Counted from the first letter of the stretch, positions 15,819 through 22,544 are shown. The stretch is DNA of 22,794 bases from an uncultured Cryptobacterium sp. (GCA_900554685.1 USIG01000016.1:1-22794); one strand, 5' to 3'. Translations and numbers: made by a program. The notes: generated from the letters alone by a model not told the origin.

Positions 15819-15893
15819 GAGGGCGTCGTATAATGGTTATTACCCAAGCTTCCCAAGCTTGTGACGCGGGTTCGATTCCCGTCGCCCGCTCCA
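15819..15893 (+). tRNA. tRNA-Gly, anticodon CCC, with acceptor mismatch A2-G71
   Basis: A 75 nt cloverleaf with encoded CCA (15891-15893). The anticodon stem CAAGC/GCTTG encloses the loop TTCCCAA, giving anticodon CCC (reads GGG). The T arm is GCGGG-TTCGATT-CCCGT and the D arm contains AATGG. The discriminator is T15890, as in bacterial tRNA-Gly. The acceptor strands are GAGGGCG (15819-15825) and CGCCCGC (15883-15889). Six pairs form, but position 2 is A where C would pair with G71. C2-G71 is an established identity pair for bacterial glycyl-tRNA synthetase, so this copy may be weakened or degenerate. A terminator follows. Confidence 0.9.
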
Positions 15894-15903
15894 TTTAAAA
15901 CTG

Positions 15904-15929
15904 AGCTGCTCTTTTTGGGCAGCTTTTTT
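15904..15929 (+). terminator. Intrinsic terminator after tRNA-Gly
   Basis: AGCTGC (15904-15909) pairs with GCAGCT (15919-15924), followed by a T-run to 15929. Confidence 0.8.
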
Positions 15930-16070
15930 AATAAGGGTCTTTAACCCAGCCGATGTTAATCTGGGCTTCTAACCCTGTAGAGGATGCGTAAGTATCGGAA
16001 GTAAGAATCTACCCGCTCTGCGGGCGGCTATTAGTAAGGTGCAAGGTCTCGCGAAAAAGGATGTTTACCT

Positions 16071-16724
16071 ATGACACGTACGGGGTTCAAAGGGTTTATT
16101 TTCGACATGGATGGCACGCTTTTGCATACGTTACCCGATCTAACGGCACTTACCAATATTGTGCTTGAGCGTGAAGGATATCCAGCGCGTACCGAAGAAG
16201 AGGTGCGTACTTTCGTCGGTAATGGTGTGTTGTCGTTGATCTTGCAAGCAGTGCCTCAAGAGATATCGGAAGAGAAGGCACAACATGCTTTCAAGATGTT
16301 TTGCGATCTTTATGATGAATACGGCATTAGACTTACTAAACCTTTTGATGGCATGGAAGAGGTCTTGCAGACACTGAAGAGCCAAGGAATAAAGCTTGGT
16401 ATTATGTCCAATAAATTTGAAAAGGGCGTTCGCGAAGTAGAACAGCGCTATTTCCCTGGTCTTTTCGATGTCTCTCATGGAGAAGCAGAAAACATTCCTC
16501 GAAAGCCTGATCCGACAGGTCTGCTCACCTGTGCGCGAGAGATGGGACTTAGTCCTGAAGAGTGCGTTTATTTTGGCGACTCCCATGGTGATATGCTGGC
16601 GGGAAATAATGCGGGCATGTATGCCGTTGGAGTTACCTGGGGTTATCAGCCTATAGAGAAGATCATGCAGGGAAACCCCGCTGAACTTATTGATCAGCCT
16701 AAAGACATCTTAAAGTTCGCATAA
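16071..16724 (+). CDS. HAD-superfamily hydrolase, phosphoglycolate phosphatase-like
   Basis: A 217-residue phosphatase of HAD subfamily IA, the size and motif set of phosphoglycolate phosphatase (Gph) and related sugar-phosphate or pyrophosphate phosphatases. Motif 1 is FDMDGT with nucleophile D12 and acid/base D14. Motif 2 is MSNK (S113). Motif 3 Lys is K145 in RKPDP, and motif 4 is GDSHGD (D170, D174), which hold magnesium. A helical cap domain spans about 18-85. AAAGGA lies upstream of ATG 16071. The 5' region (15930-16070) contains a small hairpin, CCCGC/GCGGG at 16012-16024, and has no obvious promoter. It is convergent with galE across 680 bp. The substrate is not determined by sequence. 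Confidence 0.88.
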   Translation: MTRTGFKGFIFDMDGTLLHTLPDLTALTNIVLEREGYPARTEEEVRTFVGNGVLSLILQAVPQEISEEKAQHAFKMFCDLYDEYGIRLTKPFDGMEEVLQTLKSQGIKLGIMSNKFEKGVREVEQRYFPGLFDVSHGEAENIPRKPDPTGLLTCAREMGLSPEECVYFGDSHGDMLAGNNAGMYAVGVTWGYQPIEKIMQGNPAELIDQPKDILKFA

Positions 16725-16850
16725 GGCGGATATCGAGTTTTCATAAAGCGATAAATTAAATTTCTACGCATAACTAGTGCATAACAAAAGCACAAAAAGT
16801 AGCGTTTAGTTTTGCTGCACTCCTGAGAACTTTCCCTTATTTGCATGCGC

Positions 16851-17018
16851 GGCTACGTGTGAAGTTACGTGCATGATTACGTGCGTGGCTACGTGTGCGG
16901 TTATTTGTACAGTTGCCTGCAAGATTACATGTGCGGTTACATATGCCGCAATATGCACAGTTACATGTTTGGCTATGCGTTCGATTACGTGCCTGGCTAT
17001 ATGTTTGGGCAAGTGCGA
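16851..17018. repeat. Degenerate 12-bp tandem array (14 units)
   Basis: Fourteen exactly phased 12 bp units with consensus near GGTTACGTGTGC (for example GGCTACGTGTGA, GATTACGTGCGT, GATTACATGTGC, GGCTATATGTTT). No indel breaks the phase. Several frames are open because the consensus contains no stop; in one the plus strand reads as a tetrapeptide repeat (YMCG, DYVP, GYMF), and the minus strand gives HVTx-type repeats. No ribosome binding site supports translation. It lies between the convergent HAD and galE genes. Confidence 0.9.
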
Positions 17019-17405
17019 AACGCGATTTTTGTCAAAACTATCCGAATCGGGGGATTCGCACGAGGTCCAACGGGGAGATTTTCTGCCAAACATGTAGTTC
17101 ATTACAAATAAGCTTTCTTTCGTTACCGATAAAGAACAGAGCTACGCCTTTTAGATACATCAATTCCCCCGAAATGCAGCTTTTTGACAAAAAGTGACTG
17201 TAAATTTTTCCCGAAGGAAAAATCGGTTAGATGAAAAGACGTAAAAAGAAAACGCACACGGCTCGGGATAGACTCATAAGTCGCGTGCGATTCCATAAAT
17301 GCGTTTAGACGTGTCTGATTTAGGTGCGTCGGGGTGCACTGGAGCTGCCGGGGTATGATGCGGCTTACCAAAGTGTACCTCTCGCGTCTTGGGGAAGGCT
17401 ATACC
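17019..17405. other. Gene-free region downstream of galE with hairpins
   Basis: No coding sequence is supported. CGAATC-GGGG-GATTCG (17043-17058) forms a 6 bp hairpin. TTTTTCC-CGAA-GGAAAAA (17205-17222) forms a 7 bp hairpin whose minus-strand copy has the stable C(UUCG)G loop and could slow galE transcripts, though a clean T-run is lacking. CTTTTTGACAAAAAG (17180-17194) is a palindrome. No clear terminator for either flanking gene was found. Confidence 0.45.
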
Positions 17406-18533
17406 CTAGTCGTTGTATCCGTTAGGATTGTTGCTCTGCCAACGCCATGCATCTTCGCACATACGCGCAAGATCGTACTCAGCAACCCAGCCCAGCTCTT
17501 CGCGTGCTTTATCGCACGCAGCATAATTGGTGGCAATGTCGCCTGGACGACGTGGACAAATCTTGTAGGGAAGTGTTTTGCCGCACGCCTTTTCAAAAGC
17601 ATGAATAACATCCAAAACGCTTGAACCCTTGCCGGTGCCAAGATTGAAAATTGCAACACCGCTACGCGTTCCGTCAGCAGATGCGCTGCCTTCGATGGAT
17701 CCTAATCCGATTGCTTTTCCGGTTCCCACAATTCCTGCCATATAATCAAGAGCTTTTACGTGACCACGTGCAAGGTCGACAACGTGGATATAGTCGCGAA
17801 CTCCCGTTCCATCAGGCGTAGGATAATCGTTGCCAAATACCTGGATGCATTCCAGCTTACCAGTAGCTACTTGAGCAACATAGGGAAGAAGGTTGTTGGG
17901 AATGCCTTTAGGATCTTCGCCGATACGACCGGAGGCATGCGCGCCAATAGGATTGAAGTAGCGCAGAAGAACAACATTCCACTCGTCATCTGCACGATAA
18001 AAGTCAGTTAAGATGCGCTCAAGCATAGATTTTGTCTCGCCATAAGGGTTGGTCGATTCGTGCTTGGGGCAGTCTTCAGTAATAGGTATCATCTCAGGTT
18101 CGCCATAAACTGTTGCCGAAGAAGAGAAAATAACGTTTTTGACACCATGATTACGCGCGACATCAAATAAAACGAGTGAGCCTGCCACGTTATTCCAGTA
18201 ATACTCCAGAGGTTTTTGGGTTGATTCTCCTACTGCCTTAAATCCAGCAAAGTGGATAATGGCATTGATGTCATAGGTGTTAAAAACCTTTTCAAGGGCT
18301 TCGCGATCAAGGATAGAAGCCTGAACAAAGGCACAGGTTTCTTCAGTCGCGCCTGTAAGCTCTCGAATGCGGTCTACTGCAACACTGCTCGAATTGGAGA
18401 GGTCATCAAAAATTACAACGTGATATCCCTGCTCAAGCAACTCAACGCAGGTATGGCTTCCGATAAATCCAGCGCCGCCCGTTACGAGAATGGTTTGAGA
18501 TTCATGAGGGGCAGCTAAGCTTTTGTTTGACAT
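17406..18533 (-). CDS. galE: UDP-glucose 4-epimerase
   Basis: NAD-dependent short-chain dehydrogenase that interconverts UDP-glucose and UDP-galactose for galactose use and cell-surface glycans. GGAGFIGS at 19-26 binds NAD. The catalytic Ser/Thr is in SSSATVYGE (about 137-145) and Y164-xxx-K168 is in NPYGETK. RYFNPIGAH and GTGVRDYIHVVDL are typical GalE landmarks. At 375 residues it is longer than the usual 330-340, because of an N-terminal extension and a Gly/Ser-rich insertion at about 266-292 before FNLGTG. GGAAAGG precedes the ATG at 18533. It is convergent with the HAD gene and lies downstream of the 18718-19197 gene on the same strand. Confidence 0.94.
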   Translation of the reverse strand: MSNKSLAAPHESQTILVTGGAGFIGSHTCVELLEQGYHVVIFDDLSNSSSVAVDRIRELTGATEETCAFVQASILDREALEKVFNTYDINAIIHFAGFKAVGESTQKPLEYYWNNVAGSLVLFDVARNHGVKNVIFSSSATVYGEPEMIPITEDCPKHESTNPYGETKSMLERILTDFYRADDEWNVVLLRYFNPIGAHASGRIGEDPKGIPNNLLPYVAQVATGKLECIQVFGNDYPTPDGTGVRDYIHVVDLARGHVKALDYMAGIVGTGKAIGLGSIEGSASADGTRSGVAIFNLGTGKGSSVLDVIHAFEKACGKTLPYKICPRRPGDIATNYAACDKAREELGWVAEYDLARMCEDAWRWQSNNPNGYND

Positions 18534-18674
18534 AGAAACGCCTTTCCGTAAGAGAAATCAAACCACAGATATTCTGCAAACAGCAGATACTCTGTCGATC
18601 CTGCTCTGCAGGCAAGAATACCATTTCTTTAAGAAAGCATGGTTAAATGCGTCTGAATGTCACAAAGATTTGAC

Positions 18675-18740
18675 CAAGCAAGGCCAGGTAATGCATCAAG
18701 CAAGGCTAGACAATGCATCAAGCAAGGCCAGGTAGTGTCT
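18675..18740. repeat. 22-bp tandem triplication at the 3' end of the 159-residue gene
   Basis: Three 22 bp units (18675-18696, 18697-18718, 18719-18740) share CAAGCAAGGCCAGG and an ATGCAT end. The third unit covers the last codons of the minus-strand gene, and its TGA stop spans the boundary of units two and three. The other two units lie in the space before galE, whose upstream region (18534-18674) holds a CAGCAG/CTGCTC inverted repeat but no clear promoter. Confidence 0.85.
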
Positions 18741-19197
18741 TGAGGCACGCCCATGCTCGCTGTTTGTTTTGAGGCGTTGTGAGAAGCTCTTCAAATGATT
18801 CGAAACAGCAGCACCCATGACCTAGTAAAAATTCTCGTTGCTCCAAAGCGAGAGGAACGTTGTATGCCGAGGAAGCTATTTCGCTTGCGTGGTGATCGGT
18901 TAATACAACCGCGAGGGGGTCGAGCGCCTCGAGAACAGAAAGAAGGTTCTGGGGAGTTACCGCGCAAGAGGAGGAATCCTCTTCTGCGGAAGTTTGAGAG
19001 GTATCAAGCGTAATAAAAGCAAGTTGCTTTATGTGATAGCCAAGCCTTTGAGCCGAAGCGACAAGTGCCTCATGGGCTTGAGCGGACAGGGTATTTGAGC
19101 TTACTACGCAAAAAAGAGCATCTTCACTTCCTGAGAAAACCCCTGGAAAAGAGGATATCTGCTGGTGACGAATGGTGCTGTAAGGCGACTGGTTCAT
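18718..19197 (-). CDS. Unrecognised protein of 159 residues
   Basis: I do not recognise this family. The preferred start is the ATG at 19197 (MNQSPYS), about 9 nt after AGGAAG; an ATG at 19206 lies too close to that site. The sequence has alternating hydrophobic strands and helices (ALFCVVSSN, PLAVVLTDHHASEIA), suggesting an alpha/beta fold. An acidic Ser-rich loop (TSQTSAEEDSSS) lies in the middle and Cys-rich GHGCCCF near the end. The C-terminal KQRAWACLKTLPGLA is encoded partly by the 22 bp repeat. There is no signal peptide or membrane helix. galE lies about 185 bp downstream on the same strand. It appears to be a genuine coding sequence because the composition is protein-like, but no function can be assigned. 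Confidence 0.6.
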   Translation of the reverse strand: MNQSPYSTIRHQQISSFPGVFSGSEDALFCVVSSNTLSAQAHEALVASAQRLGYHIKQLAFITLDTSQTSAEEDSSSCAVTPQNLLSVLEALDPLAVVLTDHHASEIASSAYNVPLALEQREFLLGHGCCCFESFEELLTTPQNKQRAWACLKTLPGLA

Positions 19198-19210
19198 TTT
19201 CAGCATCTTC

Positions 19211-19428
19211 CTCTCGTACTTGGCTACTTTAAAAAGTGTGTTCTTTTATGTTGGGCTACTTTAAAGGCATGCTCTCTCGTGTTGTGCTGCTTTAAAAGAT
19301 ACGTTCTCTTATTTTGGACCATTTTCCCGTTTTGGGTACTTACAAAAGGTATGTGCTATCGCTTTGAGTTGCTTATAAATGATATGTCCACTCGTGTTGA
19401 ACTACTTTACTACTTTAAAAAATATGAA
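19211..19428. repeat. Degenerate ~32-bp tandem array upstream of the nickel operon
   Basis: Six to seven degraded units share a core close to GGCTACTTTAAAAGGTATGT followed by CTCTCGTGTTG. The clearest copies are GCTACTTTAAA at 19223-19233 and 19255-19265 and GCTGCTTTAAA at 19286-19296 (spacing 32 and 31), with looser copies near 19335, 19368 and 19400-19428. One plus-strand frame stays open through it (GYFKKCVL, CCFKRYVL, YYFKKYEK) but has no ribosome binding site. It separates the minus-strand 159-residue gene from the plus-strand nickel operon. Confidence 0.75.
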
Positions 19429-19493
19429 AAATAATACCAATTACGAAATTCTTCACACCGATGGTTCCTAAGCATGATATTACAGGTATAGCA

Positions 19494-19539
19494 AATATCA
19501 GAAAGCGAAAATTCGGTGAATTTCAGCAGCTCTGATATT
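19494..19539. promoter_or_regulatory. Large dyad upstream of the nickel operon
   Basis: AATATCAGA (19494-19502) and TCTGATATT (19531-19539) are a perfect 9 bp inverted repeat. Nested inside at the same centre is AAATTC-GGT-GAATTT (19509-19523). A -10-like TATAAC (19542-19547) follows immediately, so a protein bound here would cover the promoter. It is a candidate site for NikR or another regulator, though it does not match the E. coli GTATGA-N16-TCATAC box. Confidence 0.55.
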
Positions 19540-19571
19540 CATATAACAAATCGGCTCGTTTTGTTATTTCG

Positions 19572-19605
19572 TCAAAACGTTTTTGCCAGTTCATCAAAAC
19601 GTTTT
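19572..19605. promoter_or_regulatory. Twin AAAACGTTTT operator-like palindromes
   Basis: TCAAAACGTTTT occurs twice (19572-19583 and 19594-19605), each containing the perfect palindrome AAAACGTTTT. Centres are 22 bp apart, about two helical turns, and the second ends 24 bp before the ATG at 19630. The CG-centred form recalls LacI/GalR-type operators, but the binding protein is unknown. Confidence 0.6.
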
Positions 19606-19629
19606 GCTAAAACCATAGAGGAGGTTTTT

Positions 19630-19884
19630 ATGTGCACGAACGGAATCAACACTGGGCAATTTGAACAGATGATAGATCAAATTGATGATCATATTAAGCT
19701 CGAACGTCGCTGGGCTCATACACTTGCTCACAACGCAGCTGATGCGGGATACGAAACGGTAGGCGAAAAGCTTCACCAGGTACAAGCGCTTCTCGATGAA
19801 GTCCGTGCAACGCTTGATGATGCAAAAGATGCTCTCGAAGATGATGCTCAAAATGCACGAGGCGTTACCGTCAATCTTGTGTAG
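19630..19884 (+). CDS. Small helical protein, first gene of the nickel operon
   Basis: An 84-residue protein of unknown family. The ATG at 19630 has a strong AGAGGAGG ribosome binding site 5 nt upstream; the frame runs further upstream but that part lies across the operator region. It is predicted almost wholly helical in two segments (about 10-48 and 50-76), with four histidines (HIKLERRWAHTLAHN and KLHQV) and an acidic stretch (LDDAKDALEDDAQN). There is no signal peptide or membrane helix. nikR starts 34 nt downstream and hypE follows, so a role linked to nickel or hydrogenase control is suggested by position only. Histidine and acidic content would be compatible with metal binding, but no defined motif is seen. 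Confidence 0.75.
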   Translation: MCTNGINTGQFEQMIDQIDDHIKLERRWAHTLAHNAADAGYETVGEKLHQVQALLDEVRATLDDAKDALEDDAQNARGVTVNLV

Positions 19885-19918
19885 GCAATCTTCAAAACAT
19901 TGAGAAGACGAGGATACG

Positions 19919-20341
19919 ATGAGTAACGATCTCATGCGTTTTTCGGTGGCAATGCCCGAAGATTTACTTGTTAAGTTTGATCATCTGGTAGCACGTCGTG
20001 GATTAGCTAAAAACCGAAGCGAAGTTGTACGTGATTTGGTTCGCGATGCGCTTGTTGAAGATGAATGCTCTATGCCGGGACGTATCGTTATGGGTACGCT
20101 GACCATTGTGTATAGTCACCACGCTAATGACCTGCAGGAAAAGCTCCATCAGATTCAGCATAATTATCTTGAAACCATTGTGGCATCGCTTCATGTGCAT
20201 ATTGATGAAGAAAACTGCCTTGAGGTGATTGTGCTCAAAGGCGAAACGGGATTAGTGCAAGATATCGCAAATCTCATCATTGGCACCAAGGGAGTAAAAA
20301 CCGGGCGATTGCATATGACGACAACAGGTTCGTTTATCTAG
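19919..20341 (+). CDS. nikR: Nickel-responsive transcriptional regulator NikR
   Basis: A 140-residue ribbon-helix-helix repressor that senses Ni(II). Residues 1-45 form the DNA-binding domain (RFSVAMPEDLLVKFD and NRSEVVRDLVRDAL). The C-terminal ACT-like domain carries all four high-affinity nickel ligands: H81, H92, H94 and C100, with exactly the E. coli spacing (H76, H87, H89, C95). The family segment SLHVHID..NCLEVIVLKG is intact, and H67-H68 in YSHH is also conserved in the family. ACGAGGA precedes ATG 19919. It is the second gene of a probable operon and is followed 80 bp later by hypE, so it may control hydrogenase maturation or nickel uptake and possibly its own operon. Confidence 0.95.
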   Translation: MSNDLMRFSVAMPEDLLVKFDHLVARRGLAKNRSEVVRDLVRDALVEDECSMPGRIVMGTLTIVYSHHANDLQEKLHQIQHNYLETIVASLHVHIDEENCLEVIVLKGETGLVQDIANLIIGTKGVKTGRLHMTTTGSFI

Positions 20342-20421
20342 GAGCATTGAGGGCATAGTCCACAAGAAGTATTCCGTGCAATTCAAGCTTTGAGTGCTTT
20401 AAAGAGTACAAGGAGAAAACT

Positions 20422-21444
20422 ATGGATGAAACAGTTCTGCTTGGCCATGGCAGTGGCGGAACCATGATGAAGCGCATTATCGAGGAAGTGTTTTATGAAG
20501 CTTATGGCAGCTCCGAGCTGCTTGAGGGAAACGATGCTGCATGCCTTGATGCCCCTCAGCCGGGTGAGAAAATAGCGTATTCAACAGATAGTTTTGTGGT
20601 TACTCCCCATTTTTTCCCTGGTGGAGACATTGGAAAACTTGCGGTGTGCGGCACGGTTAATGACGTTGCGACCAGTGGTGCAGTTCCTCGATATCTATCG
20701 TGCGGTTTCATCCTGGAAGAGGGGTTTCCCTTTGCGGATTTAAAGCGCATTTGTACGAGTATGGCTCGTGCTGCTCAGGAAGCAGGGGTTCATATCGTAA
20801 CGGGCGACACTAAAGTAGTTAATCGTGGCCATGGCGATGGCGTTTTCATCAACACCAGCGGTGTTGGTTTTATTCCTGCAGGCGTTGAACTTTCCGGTGC
20901 TTTTTGTAAACCGGGCGATAAGATTTTGGTATCAGGCACGGTAGGCGATCATGGTATTACTGTTATGGCTTGTCGCGAAGAGTTGTCTTTCAATGCTGAT
21001 ATTCAATCAGATGCGGCGCCCTTGAATCACCTCATTGCAGAGGTGCTTGCCGCTGCTCCTCAAACACGTTGTTTTCGCGATCCTACGCGAGGCGGTTTAG
21101 CTTCGACGCTTAACGAACTTGCTGGACAATCGGGTGTTGATTTTGTTGTTGAAGAAGACGCAGTGCCCGTAAAAGATGCTGTTCGTGGCGCTTGTGAAAT
21201 GTTGGGGTATGACGTATATCAGGTGGCCAACGAAGGCAAAATGGTCTGCGTTGTACCAGCGGAACAGGCGCAGGCTGCTCTTGATGCTATGCACGCAAAC
21301 CCCTATGGGGTAGATGCCGCAATTATTGGCGAAGTGGTTGAAAAGCCCGAAGAGAGATCTTCGCGCGTCTCCATCCGTACCGGTTTTGGTGCTTTGCGTA
21401 TCATGGATATGCTTGTTGGAGAACAGCTTCCCCGCATCTGCTAG
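20422..21444 (+). CDS. hypE: Hydrogenase maturation protein HypE
   Basis: A 340-residue PurM/ThiL-like ATPase that converts a carbamoyl group, transferred by HypF to its C-terminal cysteine, into thiocyanate. HypC-HypD then use this to make the Fe(CN)2CO centre of [NiFe] hydrogenase. The protein is complete: LGHGSGGTMM at the N-terminus, STDSFVVTPHFFPGGDIG, GTVNDVATSGA, the VTGDTKVV segment, and the diagnostic PRIC end with C340. AAGGAGA precedes ATG 20422. No hypA, B, C, D or F and no hydrogenase subunit is present within this window, so partners must lie elsewhere. The 80 bp after nikR contains no obvious promoter or terminator, which supports cotranscription. Confidence 0.95.
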   Translation: MDETVLLGHGSGGTMMKRIIEEVFYEAYGSSELLEGNDAACLDAPQPGEKIAYSTDSFVVTPHFFPGGDIGKLAVCGTVNDVATSGAVPRYLSCGFILEEGFPFADLKRICTSMARAAQEAGVHIVTGDTKVVNRGHGDGVFINTSGVGFIPAGVELSGAFCKPGDKILVSGTVGDHGITVMACREELSFNADIQSDAAPLNHLIAEVLAAAPQTRCFRDPTRGGLASTLNELAGQSGVDFVVEEDAVPVKDAVRGACEMLGYDVYQVANEGKMVCVVPAEQAQAALDAMHANPYGVDAAIIGEVVEKPEERSSRVSIRTGFGALRIMDMLVGEQLPRIC

Positions 21445-21553
21445 GATGCAGGTACAAAAGGTCGGTAGGCGGCAAATGCTCTGGAACAAACCGAAAAATG
21501 TGCAGAAAATTACCGCAAATTTTGCTATTAACGGAAAAAAAGAGATTAGCTAC

Positions 21554-21581
21554 TTGCAACTGAGCAAAGCTATGGTATTTT
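21554..21581 (+). promoter_or_regulatory. Promoter for the ferredoxin gene
   Basis: TTGCAA (21554-21559), a 16 nt spacer and TGgTATTTT (extended -10 with hexamer 21576-21581). The predicted leader includes the palindrome GGGGATCCCC (21603-21612) ahead of the ribosome binding site. Confidence 0.55.
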
Positions 21582-21654
21582 CCCGTCATAGCATTGAATT
21601 GAGGGGATCCCCGAGTATCCCTTAAAAACCAATCAAACGAGAGAAGAGGTACCC

Positions 21655-21843
21655 ATGTCCCATCCAGTAATCTTGGCTGACGAATGTATCGGCTGCGGTA
21701 TTTGCGTCGATGCCTGCCCTCAGGGAACTATCGAAGTTGTTGACGGTGTTTGCACCGTAGTAAACGAAGAGTCCTGCATTGCATGTGGCGACTGCGTTGA
21801 AGAGTGCCCCATGGGTGCAATCGAGGAGATTGTTGAAGATTAG
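21655..21843 (+). CDS. 2[4Fe-4S] ferredoxin
   Basis: A 62-residue clostridial-type ferredoxin, a low-potential electron carrier in the cytoplasm. Two clusters are bound by CIGCGICVDACP (residues 11-22) and CIACGDCVEECP (41-52), each a CxxCxxCxxxCP motif, related by internal duplication. Length and acidic C-terminus (EEIVED) are typical. GAAGAGG lies 5 nt before ATG 21655. It has its own promoter and lies 210 bp after hypE. It could serve pyruvate:ferredoxin oxidoreductase or hydrogenase, but the partner is not shown here. Confidence 0.95.
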   Translation: MSHPVILADECIGCGICVDACPQGTIEVVDGVCTVVNEESCIACGDCVEECPMGAIEEIVED

Positions 21844-21909
21844 TTTTGTAGGCAATGTGCGTTTCGTTTCTTCTTTTTGTTAAGTGCGCAAAAAAATACC
21901 GACTTTAGC

Positions 21910-21938
21910 TGGTCAAATGCTATGAGCATGGCTACAAT
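21910..21938 (+). promoter_or_regulatory. Promoter for the zinc-ribbon gene
   Basis: TGGTCA (21910-21915), a 17 nt spacer and TACAAT (21933-21938). Predicted start is near 21946. Confidence 0.5.
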
Positions 21939-21993
21939 AGGTCGAGCGCTTCGCGCAAACGGCATTTATACCGAAATACGAAAAGAGGTTACA

Positions 21994-22149
21994 ATGGCAG
22001 TTGTTGCTTATTGCGTTAAATGCAAGGCTAAGAAAGAAATGGTAGATCCACAGGAAGGTGTTACCAAAAACGGTCGCGTTATCACCAAGGGAACTTGCCC
22101 TGATTGTGGCACCAAGATGTCTCTTATCGGTGGCGTAGCAAAGAAGTAA
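21994..22149 (+). CDS. Small zinc-ribbon protein (DUF5679-like)
   Basis: A 51-residue protein with two CxxC pairs, YCVKCKAKKEM near the N-terminus and TCPDCGTKM near the C-terminus, forming a single four-cysteine zinc ribbon. The pattern between them (VTKNGRVITKGTC) fits the DUF5679 family, which is common in Actinomycetota and is sometimes found near or fused to topoisomerase I. The ATG at 21994 has AAAGAGG upstream; the longer frame from 21877 lacks such a site. It has its own promoter and a strong terminator, so it is a monocistronic gene. The molecular role is unknown. Confidence 0.8.
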   Translation: MAVVAYCVKCKAKKEMVDPQEGVTKNGRVITKGTCPDCGTKMSLIGGVAKK

Positions 22150-22233
22150 ATTTTTCAGTGCTTTGTTAAAACGCAGAGAATAAAGCAAGCTGGTCCAAGC
22201 GCTTCATTCTCTTTATATCTTCTGTATGTAAGT

Positions 22234-22265
22234 AAGTCCCGCCTCAATGCGGGACTTTTCTTTTG
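22234..22265 (+). terminator. Intrinsic terminator after the zinc-ribbon gene
   Basis: AAGTCCCGC (22234-22242) pairs with GCGGGACTT (22249-22257) around the loop CTCAAT, followed by TTCTTTT. Confidence 0.92.
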
Positions 22266-22334
22266 TCTGCAACGCTCTGCAGCGTACTTTTTACTCACGG
22301 TTCTCTAGAGCGCTTTATGACGCGTTCTTCTTGT

Positions 22335-22408
22335 CTTTAATCACTCTTTTTTGACTTCTAATCTCCTTTAACACCTTCATTTTTTGATTTTTAACCCTCT
22401 TTTTTCGG
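22335..22408. repeat. Degenerate pyrimidine-rich repeat upstream of dnaK
   Basis: Three loose copies of a CTTTAA-CACTCTTTTTTGACTT-like unit begin near 22335, 22365 and 22389. The region 22266-22500 otherwise holds no supported gene. A minus-strand open frame (22315-22737) crosses it but also crosses the dnaK promoter and start, so it was not accepted. Confidence 0.4.
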
Positions 22409-22502
22409 AAAAGTAACGACTGAATTTCTCGATTAATACCCATCTGATCAGGTATTTTATAGTGCACTTCAATAATCTTCAACAGGAAGGTAACAAAACC
22501 TA

Positions 22503-22544
22503 ACAATAGGACACTTAGATTCTTGACAATAGGACACTTAGATT
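22503..22544. promoter_or_regulatory. Direct-repeat operator candidate at the dnaK promoter
   Basis: ACAATAGGACACTTAGATT occurs twice without mismatch (22503-22521 and 22526-22544), period 23. The second copy overlaps the -35 box and fills the spacer of the dnaK promoter. It matches neither the CIRCE nor the HAIR heat-shock operator. Confidence 0.65.

Noticed and set aside
15467..15820. 117-codon plus-strand open frame across the 36-bp array
   Set aside because: No ribosome binding site, starts inside the alcohol dehydrogenase gene and ends in the tRNA leader. Kept only as a possibility within the array finding.
15819..15893. Integration (att) site at the tRNA gene
   Set aside because: No integrase, phage gene or duplicated tRNA 3' end is seen in the window.
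16851..17018. CRISPR array
   Set aside because: Units are contiguous and degenerate with no unique spacers, and no cas gene is nearby. The same holds for the other arrays.
16806..17102. 98-codon minus-strand open frame across the 12-bp array
   Set aside because: Open in several frames because the repeat unit lacks stops; no ribosome binding site and low-complexity product.
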